A stretch of 64,000 nt of DNA from the NCBI GenBank assembly GCA_024516035.1, contig CM044962.1:9381595-9445594 (forward strand), read 5' to 3'. A program made the position numbers and the translations under genes. Origin of the DNA: Bactericera cockerelli (lineage: Eukaryota > Arthropoda > Insecta > Hemiptera > Triozidae). A model generated the notes under the pieces. It was given only the letters and a program-made list of their open reading frames with translations. It was not told the DNA's origin and searched no databases. Below are positions 35,101 through 44,431 of this stretch, in pieces (positions within the stretch are counted from its first letter, which is position 1; each line of letters begins with the position of its first letter).

Positions 35101-36155
35101 TTAGCTGCTATCATAAATTAAACAATTGTTGAGTTGACAAAGAAGTAAAACTACGCACTACTTTACAAGAGTGAATAAAAAGTTATCGTATAATTATGTG
35201 TTAATCTCTTTCGTGATATCACAACTACTCAAACTCGCTTTACTAAAGCTATGCTCAAACCGATACTTTTGAACCACCGAACTCCAGGTTACAAGTCCGC
35301 CGCCTTATCGATTAGGCTACTGAGGTCGGTTACTTTACAAGAATGAATAAGAATATCATAATAATTATTAAACCTTCATTATTTGTTACTATTGACGTCG
35401 AGTCAACAGTGGCGGAATTCAACCGGGTTTGGCTAATTTGGTGCCTCTGCCTAAAAGCTTTAGAAGTATAAGAAGAAAAAAAAATGTTTTAACGCAGGTA
35501 CATTTTATGAAACTCTAATCTAAGAGAAAAAAAATCATCAGTATAGTCACCTGTGGGGAAATGTTACAGCTTTGGGGAATTAGAGAACTTTGAGAGAGTG
35601 TGGTGGGTTCTTCTTTATTAAGAGTTAAATGGAGAAAAATACATTAAATATGATGGTTCTTTTCAGTTTAAACAAGACGTTTTTGTTGTTCTGTTCTGTC
35701 AAGAGTGCTAACGAATATTGATTTTTCCCCCACTAGGTGGAGACAACTTCCAACAGGTCGCTATCTCTGGAAGCACCTACGAGGGTCAACAAGTGGACTA
35801 CAGCCTGCTGGAGAAAGTGAAGCAAGCCATCCTCAGAGACGAACAGTCCAGCGGTGGTGGTGGCTACTCCAGCGGTGGTGGCGGTTACTCCAGCGGTGGA
35901 AGTGGCGGATACCCATCCTCCTCCTACGGTGCCCCCTCAAGCTCTTACGGTGCCCCATCTAGTTCTTACGGCGTCCCATCATCCGGTGGGTACTCCGCCC
36001 GCGTGGTCGACCTCCAGTTCGAGGGTGTGAAGCCCGCCATCCAAGTCGCCCAGTACCTGAGCCAGTCCGGCGGAGGTGGCGGCTACGCCTCTGGCTACCC
36101 CAGCTCGAGCTACGGTGCCCCATCTAGCTCGTACGGCGCCCCATCCAGCTACTAA
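20621..36155 (+). CDS. Glycine-rich cuticular protein (three coding exons)
   Basis: Spliced model: exon 1 20621-20638, exon 2 34880-35051, exon 3 35737-36155, giving 202 residues. All junctions have canonical GT...AG sites and phases agree (0, then 1). Residues 1-18 form a signal peptide (MNRFVV from exon 1, LLVASSIALVSC from exon 2), predicted to be cut before ELQ. A Gly/Tyr/Ser-rich region follows with GGGGYSGGGGYS repeats (about residues 32-64), then a non-repetitive block (VAISGSTYEGQQVDYSLLEK), a second GGGGYSSGGGGYSS tract, SSSYGAPSSSYG repeats, a second unique block (RVVDLQFEGVKPAIQVAQYL) and a final SSYGAPSS repeat ending in Tyr. Such secreted, low-complexity proteins are typical structural proteins of insect cuticle. 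No Rebers-Riddiford (RR) chitin-binding motif is seen, so the subfamily is unassigned. Intron 1 is 14.2 kb. Confidence 0.85.
21583..21800 (+). mobile_element. SINE family D
   Basis: Complete copy: 'agtagtcaagtggttaacac', B box ggttcgaatcccaccc, 'ttaggtggtagaaaatgctt', ending near 'accaaagagtgttattatg'. Confidence 0.88.
21801..22589. other. Unassigned AT-rich intron sequence
   Basis: No exon or clear repeat. The stretch ending 'ttccacaccctgtataataa' near 22.36 kb looks like the end of a CAGGGTG/TA-type element, but its partner end was not found. Confidence 0.4.
22590..23292 (+). pseudogene. 5'-truncated non-LTR retrotransposon (C-terminus of reverse transcriptase ORF)
   Basis: An open frame to TAA at 23089-23091 encodes about 165 residues of the C-terminal part of a LINE ORF2: VESLIFPHFDYCDVVYG, QNACVRFVCG and AVRLWNNLPLEIR are typical of the region after the fingers-palm domain in jockey/CR1/R1-like elements. 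The catalytic palm motifs lie upstream and are absent, so this is a 5'-truncated dead copy. The 3' region has a long T-run, (ATT)n, then 'atggttgggtggaagagctc' and poly(A), i.e. it ends in the tail T module shared with SINE-like elements. Confidence 0.85.
23293..23925. other. Unassigned AT-rich intron sequence
   Basis: No gene. A small direct repeat 'agagaatcaatatctc' occurs twice near 23.65-23.70 kb. Confidence 0.4.
23930..24240 (+). mobile_element. SINE family H with tail T fragment
   Basis: Near full-length family H: tRNA-like head (gcgcactagctaagtagtga, weak B box gttagaatccca), body 'gacttcgtgatgctggcatt' and 'gcagttgaaagcgacttt'. It is followed at about 24183-24240 by 'cggttgggtggaagagctca', a short tail T piece. 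Confidence 0.72.
24507..24790 (+). mobile_element. SINE family A
   Basis: Head 'gattagctcagtggtaaggt', B-box region partly duplicated (gggttcaaattcaaacccca), body to 'gctgtttcatggctacgaaa'. Confidence 0.85.
24868..24962 (+). mobile_element. SINE family B 3' fragment
   Basis: 'cacaaaataatacgtcttgg' to 'cgggcagtataaataagacg'; the head is missing. Confidence 0.7.
25002..25236 (+). mobile_element. Non-autonomous Helitron, complete
   Basis: Starts TC (TCTATAAAACTCAAATATG) after an A and ends CTAG before a T. The subterminal hairpin CCCGTAGCGAAGCACGGG (25207-25224) lies 8 bases before CTAG. This is the full Helitron signature: A/T insertion, 5' TC, 3' hairpin, CTAG, no target duplication. At 235 bp it has no Rep/helicase and would depend on another copy. 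A related, decayed copy abuts HGH1 exon 3. Confidence 0.88.
25237..25730. other. Unassigned intron sequence
   Basis: No exon or clear repeat apart from 'tacatatacatatatt'-like AT words. Confidence 0.4.
25735..25978 (-). mobile_element. SINE family B, inverted, with A-rich expansion
   Basis: The head in reverse (ccgcctttaccactgagcta) and 'gggtttcgaacccgcgacca' are at the right. The normal (ATT)n tail side is replaced by an (AAG)n / poly(A) / (CAA)n run at about 25765-25830. Confidence 0.78.
26488..26625 (+). mobile_element. Tail T module
   Basis: 'gttgggtggaagagattgcc' through 'ccgccctttagtaagttagg' and a T-rich continuation. Confidence 0.7.
26698..26762. repeat. Short hairpin MITE relic
   Basis: 'ggtgcattaagttgac' pairs with 'gtcaacttaacgcacc' across a 25-base loop. 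Confidence 0.65.
26810..26895 (+). mobile_element. SINE family C 3' fragment
   Basis: 'ttcagcgtggatttagtaaa' and 'tagttgtgatatcatgaaag'; the head is missing. Confidence 0.75.
27430..27582 (+). mobile_element. SINE family C
   Basis: Complete head (ttagcttgatcgataaggtg; B box ggttcaagtcccggt) and body. It is inserted into a tail T-like sequence whose remainder resumes at about 27.59 kb (aagaaacaagaacaaaaaag), as at 14.0 kb. Confidence 0.85.
27730..27955 (-). mobile_element. SINE family D, inverted
   Basis: Diverged copy: 'gggattcgaaccatcggatc' and 'ccttaaccacttgaaccacc' (reverse of the head). Confidence 0.78.
27956..28940. other. Unassigned AT-rich intron sequence
   Basis: Short fragments of family C (about 28.39-28.44 kb) and tail T (about 28.43-28.47 kb) are visible; the rest is unassigned. 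Confidence 0.4.
28940..29135 (+). mobile_element. Dispersed repeat with palindromic 5' end
   Basis: A perfect palindrome, catttcacccctttag / ttaaaggggtgaaatg (28946-28978), precedes 'ttagtacgcctcctcgtggt', 'ctttgagatgtgtaataaag' and a 'gatagataaataaa' end. A second copy without the palindrome is at 59.93-60.11 kb. Confidence 0.6.
29258..29440 (+). mobile_element. Tail T module
   Basis: Full 5' part (gggttgggtggaagagattg, accccgccctttaggtagga) plus the AT-rich part seen at 14.0 and 27.6 kb (tttctttataatttcattgt). Confidence 0.75.
29441..30095. other. Intron sequence with family C fragment
   Basis: A degraded family C head/body lies at about 29.87-29.95 kb (agcttgatcgataagggagg). No gene seen. 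Confidence 0.45.
30098..30293. mobile_element. Tc1/mariner-type MITE
   Basis: Ends 'tacagtctaacctggatat' and 'atatccaggtttgacagta' are inverted and flanked by TA. The inner part repeats 'ttctcttatatccaggttt' several times, so the right end is amplified. Confidence 0.7.
30607..30757. mobile_element. Harbinger-like MITE
   Basis: Starts (T)TAgggcaaaattaatag and ends tattaatatcttattttgccc, about 145 bp. The family core is 'cgacttagcgccaca' with 'ttttccctat'. It is flanked by TTA/TAA-like trinucleotides as in PIF/Harbinger elements. Confidence 0.7.
30793..30920. mobile_element. Harbinger-like MITE
   Basis: Second copy, starting TTAgggcgaaatcaatagac and ending 'ctattaatttctcccttag', only 36 bp from the previous one. 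Confidence 0.7.
30910..31055 (-). mobile_element. SINE family G, inverted
   Basis: 'gctggggatcgaacccagat' (B box in reverse) and 'gagatatgagtagatcccgg' match the copy at 5.5 kb. Confidence 0.65.
31056..31740. other. Unassigned intron sequence
   Basis: A family B tail-like stretch is at about 31.07-31.17 kb; otherwise unassigned. A 92-codon open frame here has no recognisable domain and is not called. Confidence 0.4.
31743..31892 (+). mobile_element. SINE family C
   Basis: 'agcttgatcgataaggcggc', B box ggttcaagtcccggt, full body. Confidence 0.87.
31893..32465. other. Unassigned AT-rich intron sequence
   Basis: Nothing recognised beyond short palindromes ('accacctgtagagggcac...acaggtggt' near 32.36-32.39 kb). 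Confidence 0.4.
32470..32665 (-). mobile_element. SINE family D, inverted, diverged
   Basis: 'gtggtaaccaccaggcgagg' and 'gattcgaaccaacggatcct', with several small deletions relative to the other D copies. Confidence 0.8.
32770..33110 (-). mobile_element. SINE family F inverted, followed by family H fragment
   Basis: About 32.77-32.96 kb is the inverted F copy (head in reverse: cgggcagtagacacaaccgt). About 32.96-33.11 kb holds the H body (gggtttaacgtcggagttgc). Confidence 0.7.
33111..33690. other. Intron sequence with small hairpins
   Basis: Two strong short hairpins: 'aagttgtttctg'/'cagaaacaactt' near 33.18-33.21 kb and 'caccggttcctt'/'aaggaaccggtg' near 33.49-33.53 kb. No gene seen. Confidence 0.5.
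33695..33850 (+). mobile_element. SINE family B, diverged
   Basis: B-box-like 'gtgttcgaaacgcagtcagc' followed by 'acatgacaagttatcctccc'. The 3' end is altered. Confidence 0.65.
34880..35051 (+). CDS. Cuticular protein coding exon 2
   Basis: 57 codons plus one base. Acceptor CTGTTTCAG at 34871-34879; donor at GGTG|GTAAGT (35052). Starts LLVASSIALVSC, the hydrophobic core of the signal peptide, and ends in GGGGYSGGGG repeats. The other two frames also stay open through the repeats but lack a signal peptide. Confidence 0.88.
35195..35335 (-). mobile_element. SINE family C in cuticular gene intron 2
   Basis: Inverted copy (tgtgttaatctctttcgtga; the head in reverse ends taagcta-like 'attaggctactgaggtcggt'). 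Intron 2 runs 35052-35736. Confidence 0.85.
35737..36155 (+). CDS. Cuticular protein coding exon 3
   Basis: Acceptor CCCCCACTAG at 35727-35736. The exon's first two bases complete a Gly codon, followed by 138 codons and TAA at 36153-36155. The composition is much more GC-rich than the surroundings. Both unique blocks (around VAISGSTYEGQQ and RVVDLQFEGVKP) and the C-terminal SSSYGAP repeats are in this exon. Confidence 0.9.
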
Positions 36156-38845
36156 GCCCACCGCTGTGATCCACCGGAAACCAATGGTTCACCGGTGAAT
36201 GCCAACATCAGGAATGGGATTTAAAGACGCTTTTCTCTGAGGACAAGCTTGCTTAAAGAATATATTTCTCTGGTTAATTCCGAAGAAATGTCATCTTTGA
36301 GTAATATGTTACATCTCAAGAGGCGTCTTTGGATCCCATTTCGACAGAACTCTCACAGGATACTCACTCTGGCGGGCAAGTTGTGACTCAACGCTTGACA
36401 CTGGTCTAGTCAGCAGTTCAGAAACACCTTCGAGTGATTCTGAGTTGGTTTCTCGTCCGGTTTGGAAAGCGGTGATGAACCGCTCCCGCTGAACTCTGCA
36501 CCGGCGATTGATCGATCGCTCTGGCATTGATTGTTGGAAAAAGAATTCACAAGAGCTCCCTCCCTTTTCAAGAGTGTGAGCTCACAAATTATTTTCCCAA
36601 CTGTTGATGTCGATAAGTCCGGTTCTACTAGAACGATTAAAGTAAAATATTCTCCAACATCTCTCTCAAAATACGTAAGAAGAACGTAGTGAACACTTAA
36701 ATTAGCAAAGCATTTATCAGAGATTTAAATTCAGAACTTGGACTATAACTCAAATTGAATCTCAAATTATTGGAATGAATAAATTATCATAAATTTACCA
36801 ACAAGCAGTTTGAGAACCTTGTGAAATCAAGTACGATAGGTACTTGATACAGCATGATTTCGTTCATACAAATCAAAATTACCCACCATCCAATCAGTCG
36901 ACCTCTGTTAGCAGATGATATCACAAGGACTCGAAGTTGAATCTGGAAACTTTGCATCAATTTTGAAATTCAACTTCGTTACCAAAACAAACCACCAAAA
37001 ACCTCAAGGCGAGATTTGTAAATCTTCAAATTTTTACCAATACGCGAGAGGTTTATGAAATCTCGCAATGGTAACATTTCACAACATTCCCGCACCAATC
37101 ATCAAACAGCTACTATTACGAAACTCACTTCGCATCTCACGGAAGGCTCAAAGTTGAAGAAAAAAACTCTATAAAAATCGTGAAGTTCTTGGCTTCAGGA
37201 TTGATCTCCCCGTAATGGTAGCGAATGGCTGTTACGCAACAGTACCATCACCTGATGCAAGATCTATTATAAGTTCATGATAGGCATGCACAGCATGACC
37301 TACTAGATCTTTCTCACCGCTGATTTAGTACGCGATAATAAAGACGTGATCGTTCAATACGCGACGATACACGTCGATGGCTCCAATAGAGCTGTTAGAA
37401 CTGACTTGCACGCCAAAGCAATTGCTTTTGATTAAAATCCATAGAAAGGATCATCCTCAGGATTACTTTATCTATTGAGAAGATGAAACTGAAACCGAAC
37501 TTTACGCTTCAGAATTCCAGCAATAAAAAATAAATTGACGCCAATTTATGGCCAGTTAAATTTAATACCGCTTTGAGTCGGATAGGAAGAAGTATTTTTA
37601 TCGCTTGGTCAAAAGCACAAGTCTGTAATTATTTAATTAATACTTTTAATTGCAATATTGTTTATTACTTCAAATTAGTTGAACATGTTCGTTAATTGCA
37701 AGTCATATCTATCTGAACGCTAATTTGAAGTTTGATTACTCATCGTTCTCATCTAACTAATTGCTAGAAAACTTCTTCCTTTTGTTCAACCGGTAACTTT
37801 TCAAACGTTTCTCCGATCAATTCCACCTCGAGAGAAAAGTTACACTCAACAAAGCGGTGAACTTTACGAAATTCACTGCCGAAAAAGTTGCTGCCTCAAA
37901 AGACCTTTGCGCAACTTTTTTGTCAAATTTCGGCTTTATTTGTTAATCAAATATCTGTCTCTTAAATTCTAAATATCTAAAAGACAGCATTTTGTTTGTA
38001 AATATGGTCATTTTACATGAAATTTGCAAAGTTACCATAAGTTTGGAATTCTCAGATGTTATTTGTAGCTCTTCTCGGAAAAAAAAGACAATAGAAAAAT
38101 CCAATTTTTTCTAAAACTCACACTTTTTCACATCTGAAATGACTCACAAATATCGTCTCACAACTCCACCATTTCTTTTCAAAGTTACCATTTTCGCCAC
38201 TCATCTGAACAAATTTTGAACTTTTTTTTGCACAGAAATATCTTCTTCTTCATTCACTTGCACAAACACAGCGATCAATTTACTGGTCTGACTTTTGCAA
38301 TGAAATCTTTTTTCCTCACATCACTATTATTTTCATCATCTTCTTCTATTGGACTTTCGAAGATTTTGGTCGATTTTCCCAAGGTTTTTTCAGGTCGTTT
38401 AAAAATCGGAAAAACATTGGTAAACAACCAAGATCTGGTCAATTACTATGGAAAGTAGGACTCACTTCTTATACTTGATCTCTTGATCAGTTAGCTGATG
38501 GGTACTTTTCTTCCATTTCATTCATCCATTCACCCATCCATCACTTTTCACACTATTCGTGTGGGCTCACAACACGACCACTTCCACCTATTTTCTTTCT
38601 CGTGCTTAAAGCCCACACACGGTCCTCCTCAATAATCTTACGATGTATACATATTATTATTACTTAGATTTAATTTTTATACATAACTATTATATTGAAC
38701 AAAAAAAAGCAAAAAACTTTATAAAAAAATGGAAAAATATACACAATTGCCACCGTTAATTTTTTGTTCTTTCTTCATTTTCTTTGCTATCCTTTTAGAT
38801 AAGCGAAAACTTTTTCAGTAACAAAATCTTAACTCTGAGCGCAAG
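36156..38845 (+). other. Repeat-free downstream region / 3' UTR of the cuticular gene
   Basis: About 2.7 kb without any SINE, MITE or minisatellite, the longest such stretch in the window. AATAAA at 36778-36783 is a plausible polyadenylation signal, giving a 3' UTR of about 0.65 kb. A further AATAAA is near 37.52 kb. Base composition is less extreme than the flanking intergenic DNA. No convincing ORF is present. Confidence 0.5.
36778..36783 (+). promoter_or_regulatory. Candidate polyadenylation signal
   Basis: AATAAA, about 620 bases after the cuticular protein stop codon; the first such hexamer noticed downstream. Confidence 0.4.
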
Positions 38846-38849
38846 ATCC

Positions 38850-39040
38850 AGTCGCTAGCGGTAGCTCAGTGGTAAAGCCACACTCTGTGAATCCAGAGGT
38901 TCCAGAGGTCGCGGGTTCGAAACCCACGGTACCATCACAAGTTATCCTCCCATTTGCCACATTTTTAGCACATATGTCTTGGGATTACTGCTGGAATAAT
39001 GGGATTTGATCGTCCTAATCGGGCAGTATAAATAAGCGTT
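38850..39040 (+). mobile_element. SINE family B
   Basis: Complete: 'ggtagctcagtggtaaagcc', B box gggttcgaaaccca, body to 'cgggcagtataaataagcgt'. Confidence 0.87.
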
Positions 39041-39335
39041 AATATCATTATTAACTCAGTGGTAAGATGGTCACTTACCATGCAGAGGGTGCCGGGTTCG
39101 AAACTCAGACTATCTATTTTAGCTGCTTGCTCGAGCATCTTGCAAACAGGGCTCTTATAAATATCTAATATAATAATAATAATGATAATAATACTCTTTA
39201 GTGGAAGATACCTACTCAAACAAAGCATTTTCTACCACTTAACTACAGTCTTATTAGGTATTATGTGGTCACATACTGAAATAAATGAGGGAAAATCCAT
39301 TGATGGGATCCGATCCACGGATCCTTGTCTTAAAT
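39041..39335. mobile_element. SINE fragments (A-like head, inverted D)
   Basis: 'actcagtggtaagatggtca' with B box gggttcgaaactc (39.05-39.11 kb) is a tRNA-like head. About 39.18-39.33 kb is a diverged inverted family D copy. Confidence 0.6.
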
Positions 39336-40255
39336 TGTTTCCCTTGCACGTCTTTTGATTGCCTTATTAAAATTTCTGTCGTCTCTGAGAATCGAACTCG
39401 GGATCAATTCACTTAGCTAATTCCACAATGTCTTGTAAGCTCACTGAAAAATAACGTTCCAGCGAAAGTTATTAGGATTTGTTTGAGTAACCATAGACTC
39501 AAACACTCGTCTGGCTTTTTCATTTGCGAATTATATGCACTAAGCAACGTGATAATCAGTTAAATTAGCTAAATACTTTCAGCCAGTTGTCCACGTGTTG
39601 CTGCCATTCTTCATTTAGCCAACCATTTTTTATTTATTTTAGTTTTCAGCTAGTAAAGGGTAAAACCCCGTCTCTTATGACTTCGATGTTAAAGAGACAC
39701 TCTACCGCGCTGTCTCTTTCTTTGTATAGGCGGTTTCCAGTCTCCACATCTCCGCCGAGGTGTTTGATTTTTAACCCAAAAAAATTCAAGTCCTTGCCGG
39801 TATGACCCGGTATAATCTCACGCTCAGTTCCCAAGCTAATCCATGTAACTTCAGTTCAACTAGAATAATAGCTAGATCTTGTATCCAGCAAATCTAGCCT
39901 ATATTTATCATCTTCTCACGCCTGACCTCAAATTTAAGTTATGTAAACATCTCAGCAACCACTTCGAAGAGTACCTGTCCTTATTTCAAGAGCTTGGATC
40001 TGTAATTTGCATTTGAGCGTTTTAGGATGGTGGGTGCATGGTCAATGAGGAACTCTATTCTATGGAATATGACATGTACCTATTATACAGGGTGTCCTTG
40101 GGAACATAGCAAACACGTATTTATTTTTATTCATTTATTTCTTTATTTATAAAGCCCCATTGGCACCCAAATTAATGGGCTAGGGCCTCCTTTAAAAGGG
40201 TATATTATATTACTGCATGATTATGCAATAATATAATATACGTATTTATACTAGA
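39336..40255. other. Unassigned intergenic sequence
   Basis: Small family H-like piece (tagtaaagggtaaaaccccg) near 39.65 kb and 'ttatacagggtgtccttggg' near 40.08 kb, which resembles one end of a CAGGG/TA element. No gene. Confidence 0.4.
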
Positions 40256-41250
40256 GACTTACCAACGACTTAAGTTATTGCTGTTGTCTATTAATTCCGC
40301 CCTTAGACTCGAGCTTAAATAAAGGTCACTTTGACTGTAATAAAGGTAACTCATGAACACGTGACCCATTTTCATATCTTGAACCCCATGAGTTGCTCTT
40401 AGGGCGAAATTAATAGACCAATTCTATATCTCAAGTCATTGCTAAGCCTCGGATTTCCCTATCTTACACAGTACGCAATCCGTGACTTAGCGCCACAGAG
40501 GTTTTACAAAAACGTCTATTAATCTTTTCTTTTTTTTAAAAGATGAGTGTTTCACAGCCTTTTTTATTTCGTAGCCATGAAACAGGAGCTACTGTAGACG
40601 CTTGTGGTCTGTGTTGTAGCCTATTACCCATCCCGTAGTATGCCTCCCCTTTGATGGGCGAGTCTTTAGTCTGAATTGAAGCCAAGAATATGTGCTTTGT
40701 GTAAGTATTATACAAGAATATACAGTTTTCAAATATCTTTTGATATTATTGATCGAATAATTTTTAATAAATCGTAAAGCAAAAAGTGGCCGGACAAACC
40801 CCGATCTCTTCTACCTATTTCTGACTTTTTTTATATATATAAATACAAAATAGAGCTTCAGCTGTAAAAAATGTTAGGGCGGAATTAATACATGTTTTTC
40901 AAATACCTCTGTGGTGCTAAGTCACGAATTGCGTATTGTGTAAGATAGAGAAAACCGACGCTTACCAATGACTTGTGATATAGAATTTTTCTATTAATTC
41001 CGCCCTTAATGTCATAAAGAAAACACAAATAGATACGTATTTGAGTTTTTTCTAGGTCATTCGGTATAATTATACTTACTCAGTTCATATTAGAATTAAC
41101 TTTAAGGGCAAAATTAATAGACAAATTCGATAACTCAAGTCATTGCTAAGCGTCGGTTTTCCCTATCTTACACAGTGCGCAATCCGTGACTTAGCGCCAC
41201 AGAGGTAATACAAAAACCAAAAACCTCTATTAGTTCCACCCTAAATTTCT
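40256..41250. mobile_element. Cluster of four Harbinger-like MITEs with an inverted SINE A fragment
   Basis: Copies or fragments at about 40262-40312, 40399-40530, 40875-41010 and 41102-41246. The clearest (40875-41010) is flanked by TTA on both sides with ends GGGCGGAATTAATA / inverted, as expected for PIF/Harbinger. An inverted SINE A fragment occupies about 40.54-40.67 kb. None encodes a transposase. Confidence 0.75.
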
Positions 41251-42104
41251 TGTCCTTTTTTTTTTTTTTAGTCATCCAGTATCCTATCAATAGTTTTCAC
41301 TTTAGAACGACAGTTCAATGCTATTCATCTCAAAACACCTACTCATATCTTCAAAAATACAATAGGTATAGGTACCTACTACCAACAGTACCCGAGTTCG
41401 AAAGTACCAGGCTTATTAGGATGTATAACCACAAATATTGTTTGACAGCTCAAAGATATTTTACTAATTTAACTGATTATCACGTTGCTTAGTGCATAAA
41501 TTATTGCACTCACTACCTATTTCTTGTCGCAAAAATGTGCAAATCACAACTGATTATCATGTTCCTAGGTGCATAAATTGCACTTACTGCCTATTTATTG
41601 TTCCAAAAATGTGCAAATCGCAAAATGAAAAATTATTACCAAGTGCATTTCTAAAGAGACATCTAATTATCTTTGCTGGAAACTACCTACTTATTGTGGT
41701 GCTAATTATATCCTCTGCATTACCAGATTGATGTGACACCTTGACCACTAAGCTATCGGGATAGACCGGTAAGTTATACCTACATTATTAGGGTAAGTAT
41801 ACATATTTTTAAATTTTCGTGGCCAAACCAAACACCGCCTACACTTAATTGGAGGCTAATATTACTTTTGTAAATCCCTCCCAATTAGATTAATTTGTTT
41901 CTTTTCCAACTTAAATGGATTTTAAATAGCCTTAAGTGGGGCGACTTATAATTTCTGTGGCACTTATCTTCAGGGTTCTCTTGTGAATAATATACGTAAT
42001 TATTAATGAATGGGAAATTAAGACAAACTGTATTAAGTTAGGGCAAGGCTATACTAGATAAGTTCAACCACTAAATTAATTTAATTTTCCTCTCATGAAC
42101 AAAA
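41251..42104. other. Unassigned intergenic sequence
   Basis: A short direct repeat around 'aactgattatcacgttgctt' recurs once (41.48 and 41.55 kb). No gene recognised. Confidence 0.4.
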
Positions 42105-42868
42105 AAAAAAAAAAAAACATTGCCAATTATGGACACAATACTTCCTCGTGATTGCTTCACATTGTAAACACGTGCCAATTTTGAGATTTTTTTATAAAAT
42201 TACTTGTATCTCTATAACGGCTCAACCGATTTTCTTCAAACTTGTTTTATATGGTAGAATATTGTTTTTCCTACATTCTAGATTTTACAAAAAATTCTGT
42301 ATCGGCAAGTCGTGGTCCTTATTTTTTGACTTCTTTGTCCAAAATTTCGGATTTTCTTAAATATCAGAGTCAAATTATAATTAATTTAAAAATAAGTATA
42401 AAAAACCTATGTAAAATAATAATATGCATAACCATACAAAATTTCATCAAAATCGGGTGTACCGTTCACGAGATATCAGCGTTTAAGTAAAAAGTTAGTG
42501 GTCAGGCGCATGGTCTCTTTCACCAAGAACCGCTAGTACGAATTCGATAAATTTAAAATGGGACCATCTACAGAATGTCTCCTAGATGTGTGCAAAATTT
42601 CATCAAAATCGGTCGAGTAGTTTTCGAGATTTGCGCGTTACAAGGAATCGTTTTAACAGACCGACAGACAGACCGACAGACAGACCGACAGACAGACCGA
42701 CAGACCGACGGACCGACAGACGGACACAAAACCAAATTTGCTCAGGAGGTTATGAAACGTCCAGAAATATGAAAAAAATTGAAATCGGAGCAAAAAAATA
42801 TTTTTTTTTACAAAAACGAACACAATACTTCCGATTTCTAATATTAGAAATTTCTCGGAAGTAATACC
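42105..42868 (+). mobile_element. Dispersed about 750-bp element, copy 2
   Basis: Near-identical to 14.63-15.39 kb from 'attgccaattatggacacaa' to 'gaaatttctcggaagtaata'. The internal (GACA)/(GACC) microsatellite is longer here (about 42658-42725). Confidence 0.82.
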
Positions 42869-44309
42869 TATACAACAATATATTTATTTATTCACAACAA
42901 TTAGTCGTAGTTTATACCTATAAATAACTCGTAAGTATAGGAATAGGAAGACACCTAGTTCTTCTTACGTTATTTCGTTGGTGTTTATTAAGAATCCCTG
43001 AAAATTCGGTGAAATAAATGCACTTTATAGGTATTTTTCCATAACATTTTTTTATGCTCATTTCTACAATAGAGGGTTCTAGTGGATCGGGTTCACATTG
43101 GTTTCCAGTATGAAGAGTTTGAGAAGCGCTGTTTGAAACACTTGATATGCGCAACGCACTCTAGCGGCTGATCATATGCAACTGCGGTAGTTTCCGCTTT
43201 GTTATGCACGTGAGCCAATTTGCCGCGAAAATTTCAAATCATTAAATCATTTCTCACATGTCTTATTGTCTTCATTGTCATATGTCATTTTGCTTATCAG
43301 TCTTATCTTATCAACTCTTATCATAGTTATTATCTACTTATCCGGTTATTATCGATAAAGATAAGCTTAAACATAGTTCAGCTCTGTAATTCTTCTTTAT
43401 AACAATGAACTGACTACCTACGAGGTGCAGTAAATGTGAGTATTCAATTTTACAAAGTTGTGTCTCTTTTGAATAATTTTATACAGAAAAAAAATCAATT
43501 CTATAAGATAAATCATTTTTAGGTAATAATGTATAATATATATGTATATTATGTATCTACTTACAACTACACACTCTCAAAGACATAATCACAAAAAATC
43601 AAATCCAACTGTCAAGTTATCATAACTTTGTGAATCAAAATCCTGATGTCAGAATTACACAAACTTGCTACACTGAATTTTTCTGTAGGTACTTGACACT
43701 TGAACAAGCAACCATAGCATGTAGAATTAAGAAGTGAGGAAACAAACCCCAGTTGCATGGAAATGCCACATAGTGCAACACCATTTCAAAGGAGTAGAAT
43801 ATTTCTCATGGTCTATTTATGTTTATGTTTACATTTGATATGGGTGAAAATTTTTTTTTGATGGACAAGGAGAGGAGACTCCTTTTGCAATACTAGCGCT
43901 GAGGATGCCACAATGCAGGCTGGCAGGGGGTGGTTTCCACACTTCTTATTTCTACACGCTATTAAGCAACCTTCAATTTACAAGTCTGCAGTTTTATTGA
44001 TGGAGAGCTACTAAAAGTCAGTTAATTTTACCACTGCAGTTCTGTTCTCTCTGTGATTTGAACTTTACAACTCGTACATTTAGGTGAGAGTAGGTACCTA
44101 ATAGACTAAGTAGAGATCACAAGTCAGAAATTTAGCATTTTCTTATTCAAAACAATATGCAAACTCTAGACTTCAGTCCATACAGCAAAAACATTGTATC
44201 AATTCAGCCCTTAAATATTTAAATGTTTTTCAAACATTTTCCCTTTGGTGTCCTGTCCTCTTAACATTGAGGAGACTGTCAAAGTGAAAACTTATTCTGT
44301 ATTTTTCAG
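42869..44309. other. Region upstream of HGH1
   Basis: Repeat-poor for its surroundings, and expected to hold the HGH1 promoter and any 5' noncoding exon. A possible 3' splice site (ATTTTTCAG, 44301-44309) lies 35 bases before the ATG, so the coding start may be on a second exon. No certain promoter element is seen. Confidence 0.45.
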
Positions 44310-44344
44310 AGTACCCAGACCAATCACCTAACTTCATCATCATA

Positions 44345-44431
44345 ATGGAAGCATTGGCTGAATTGAACCAATTCCTTGAGTTGGAAACAAGACCTGACAT
44401 CAAGCTGATTGCTCTTCAAAATATATTCTGG
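44345..44431 (+). CDS. HGH1: HGH1 coding exon 1
   Basis: 29 codons, MEALAELNQFLELETRPDIK then LIALQNIFW, with donor GTAAGT. The start is the only ATG in frame and fits the family's N-terminal LxxFL...RPD pattern. It ends in phase 0, but exon 2 requires one base more. Confidence 0.78.

Noticed and set aside
35705..35962. Alternative frame of cuticular exon 3 with Trp/Arg repeats
   Set aside because: Shadow frame of the Gly/Ser/Tyr codon repeats; the real frame joins the signal peptide exons.
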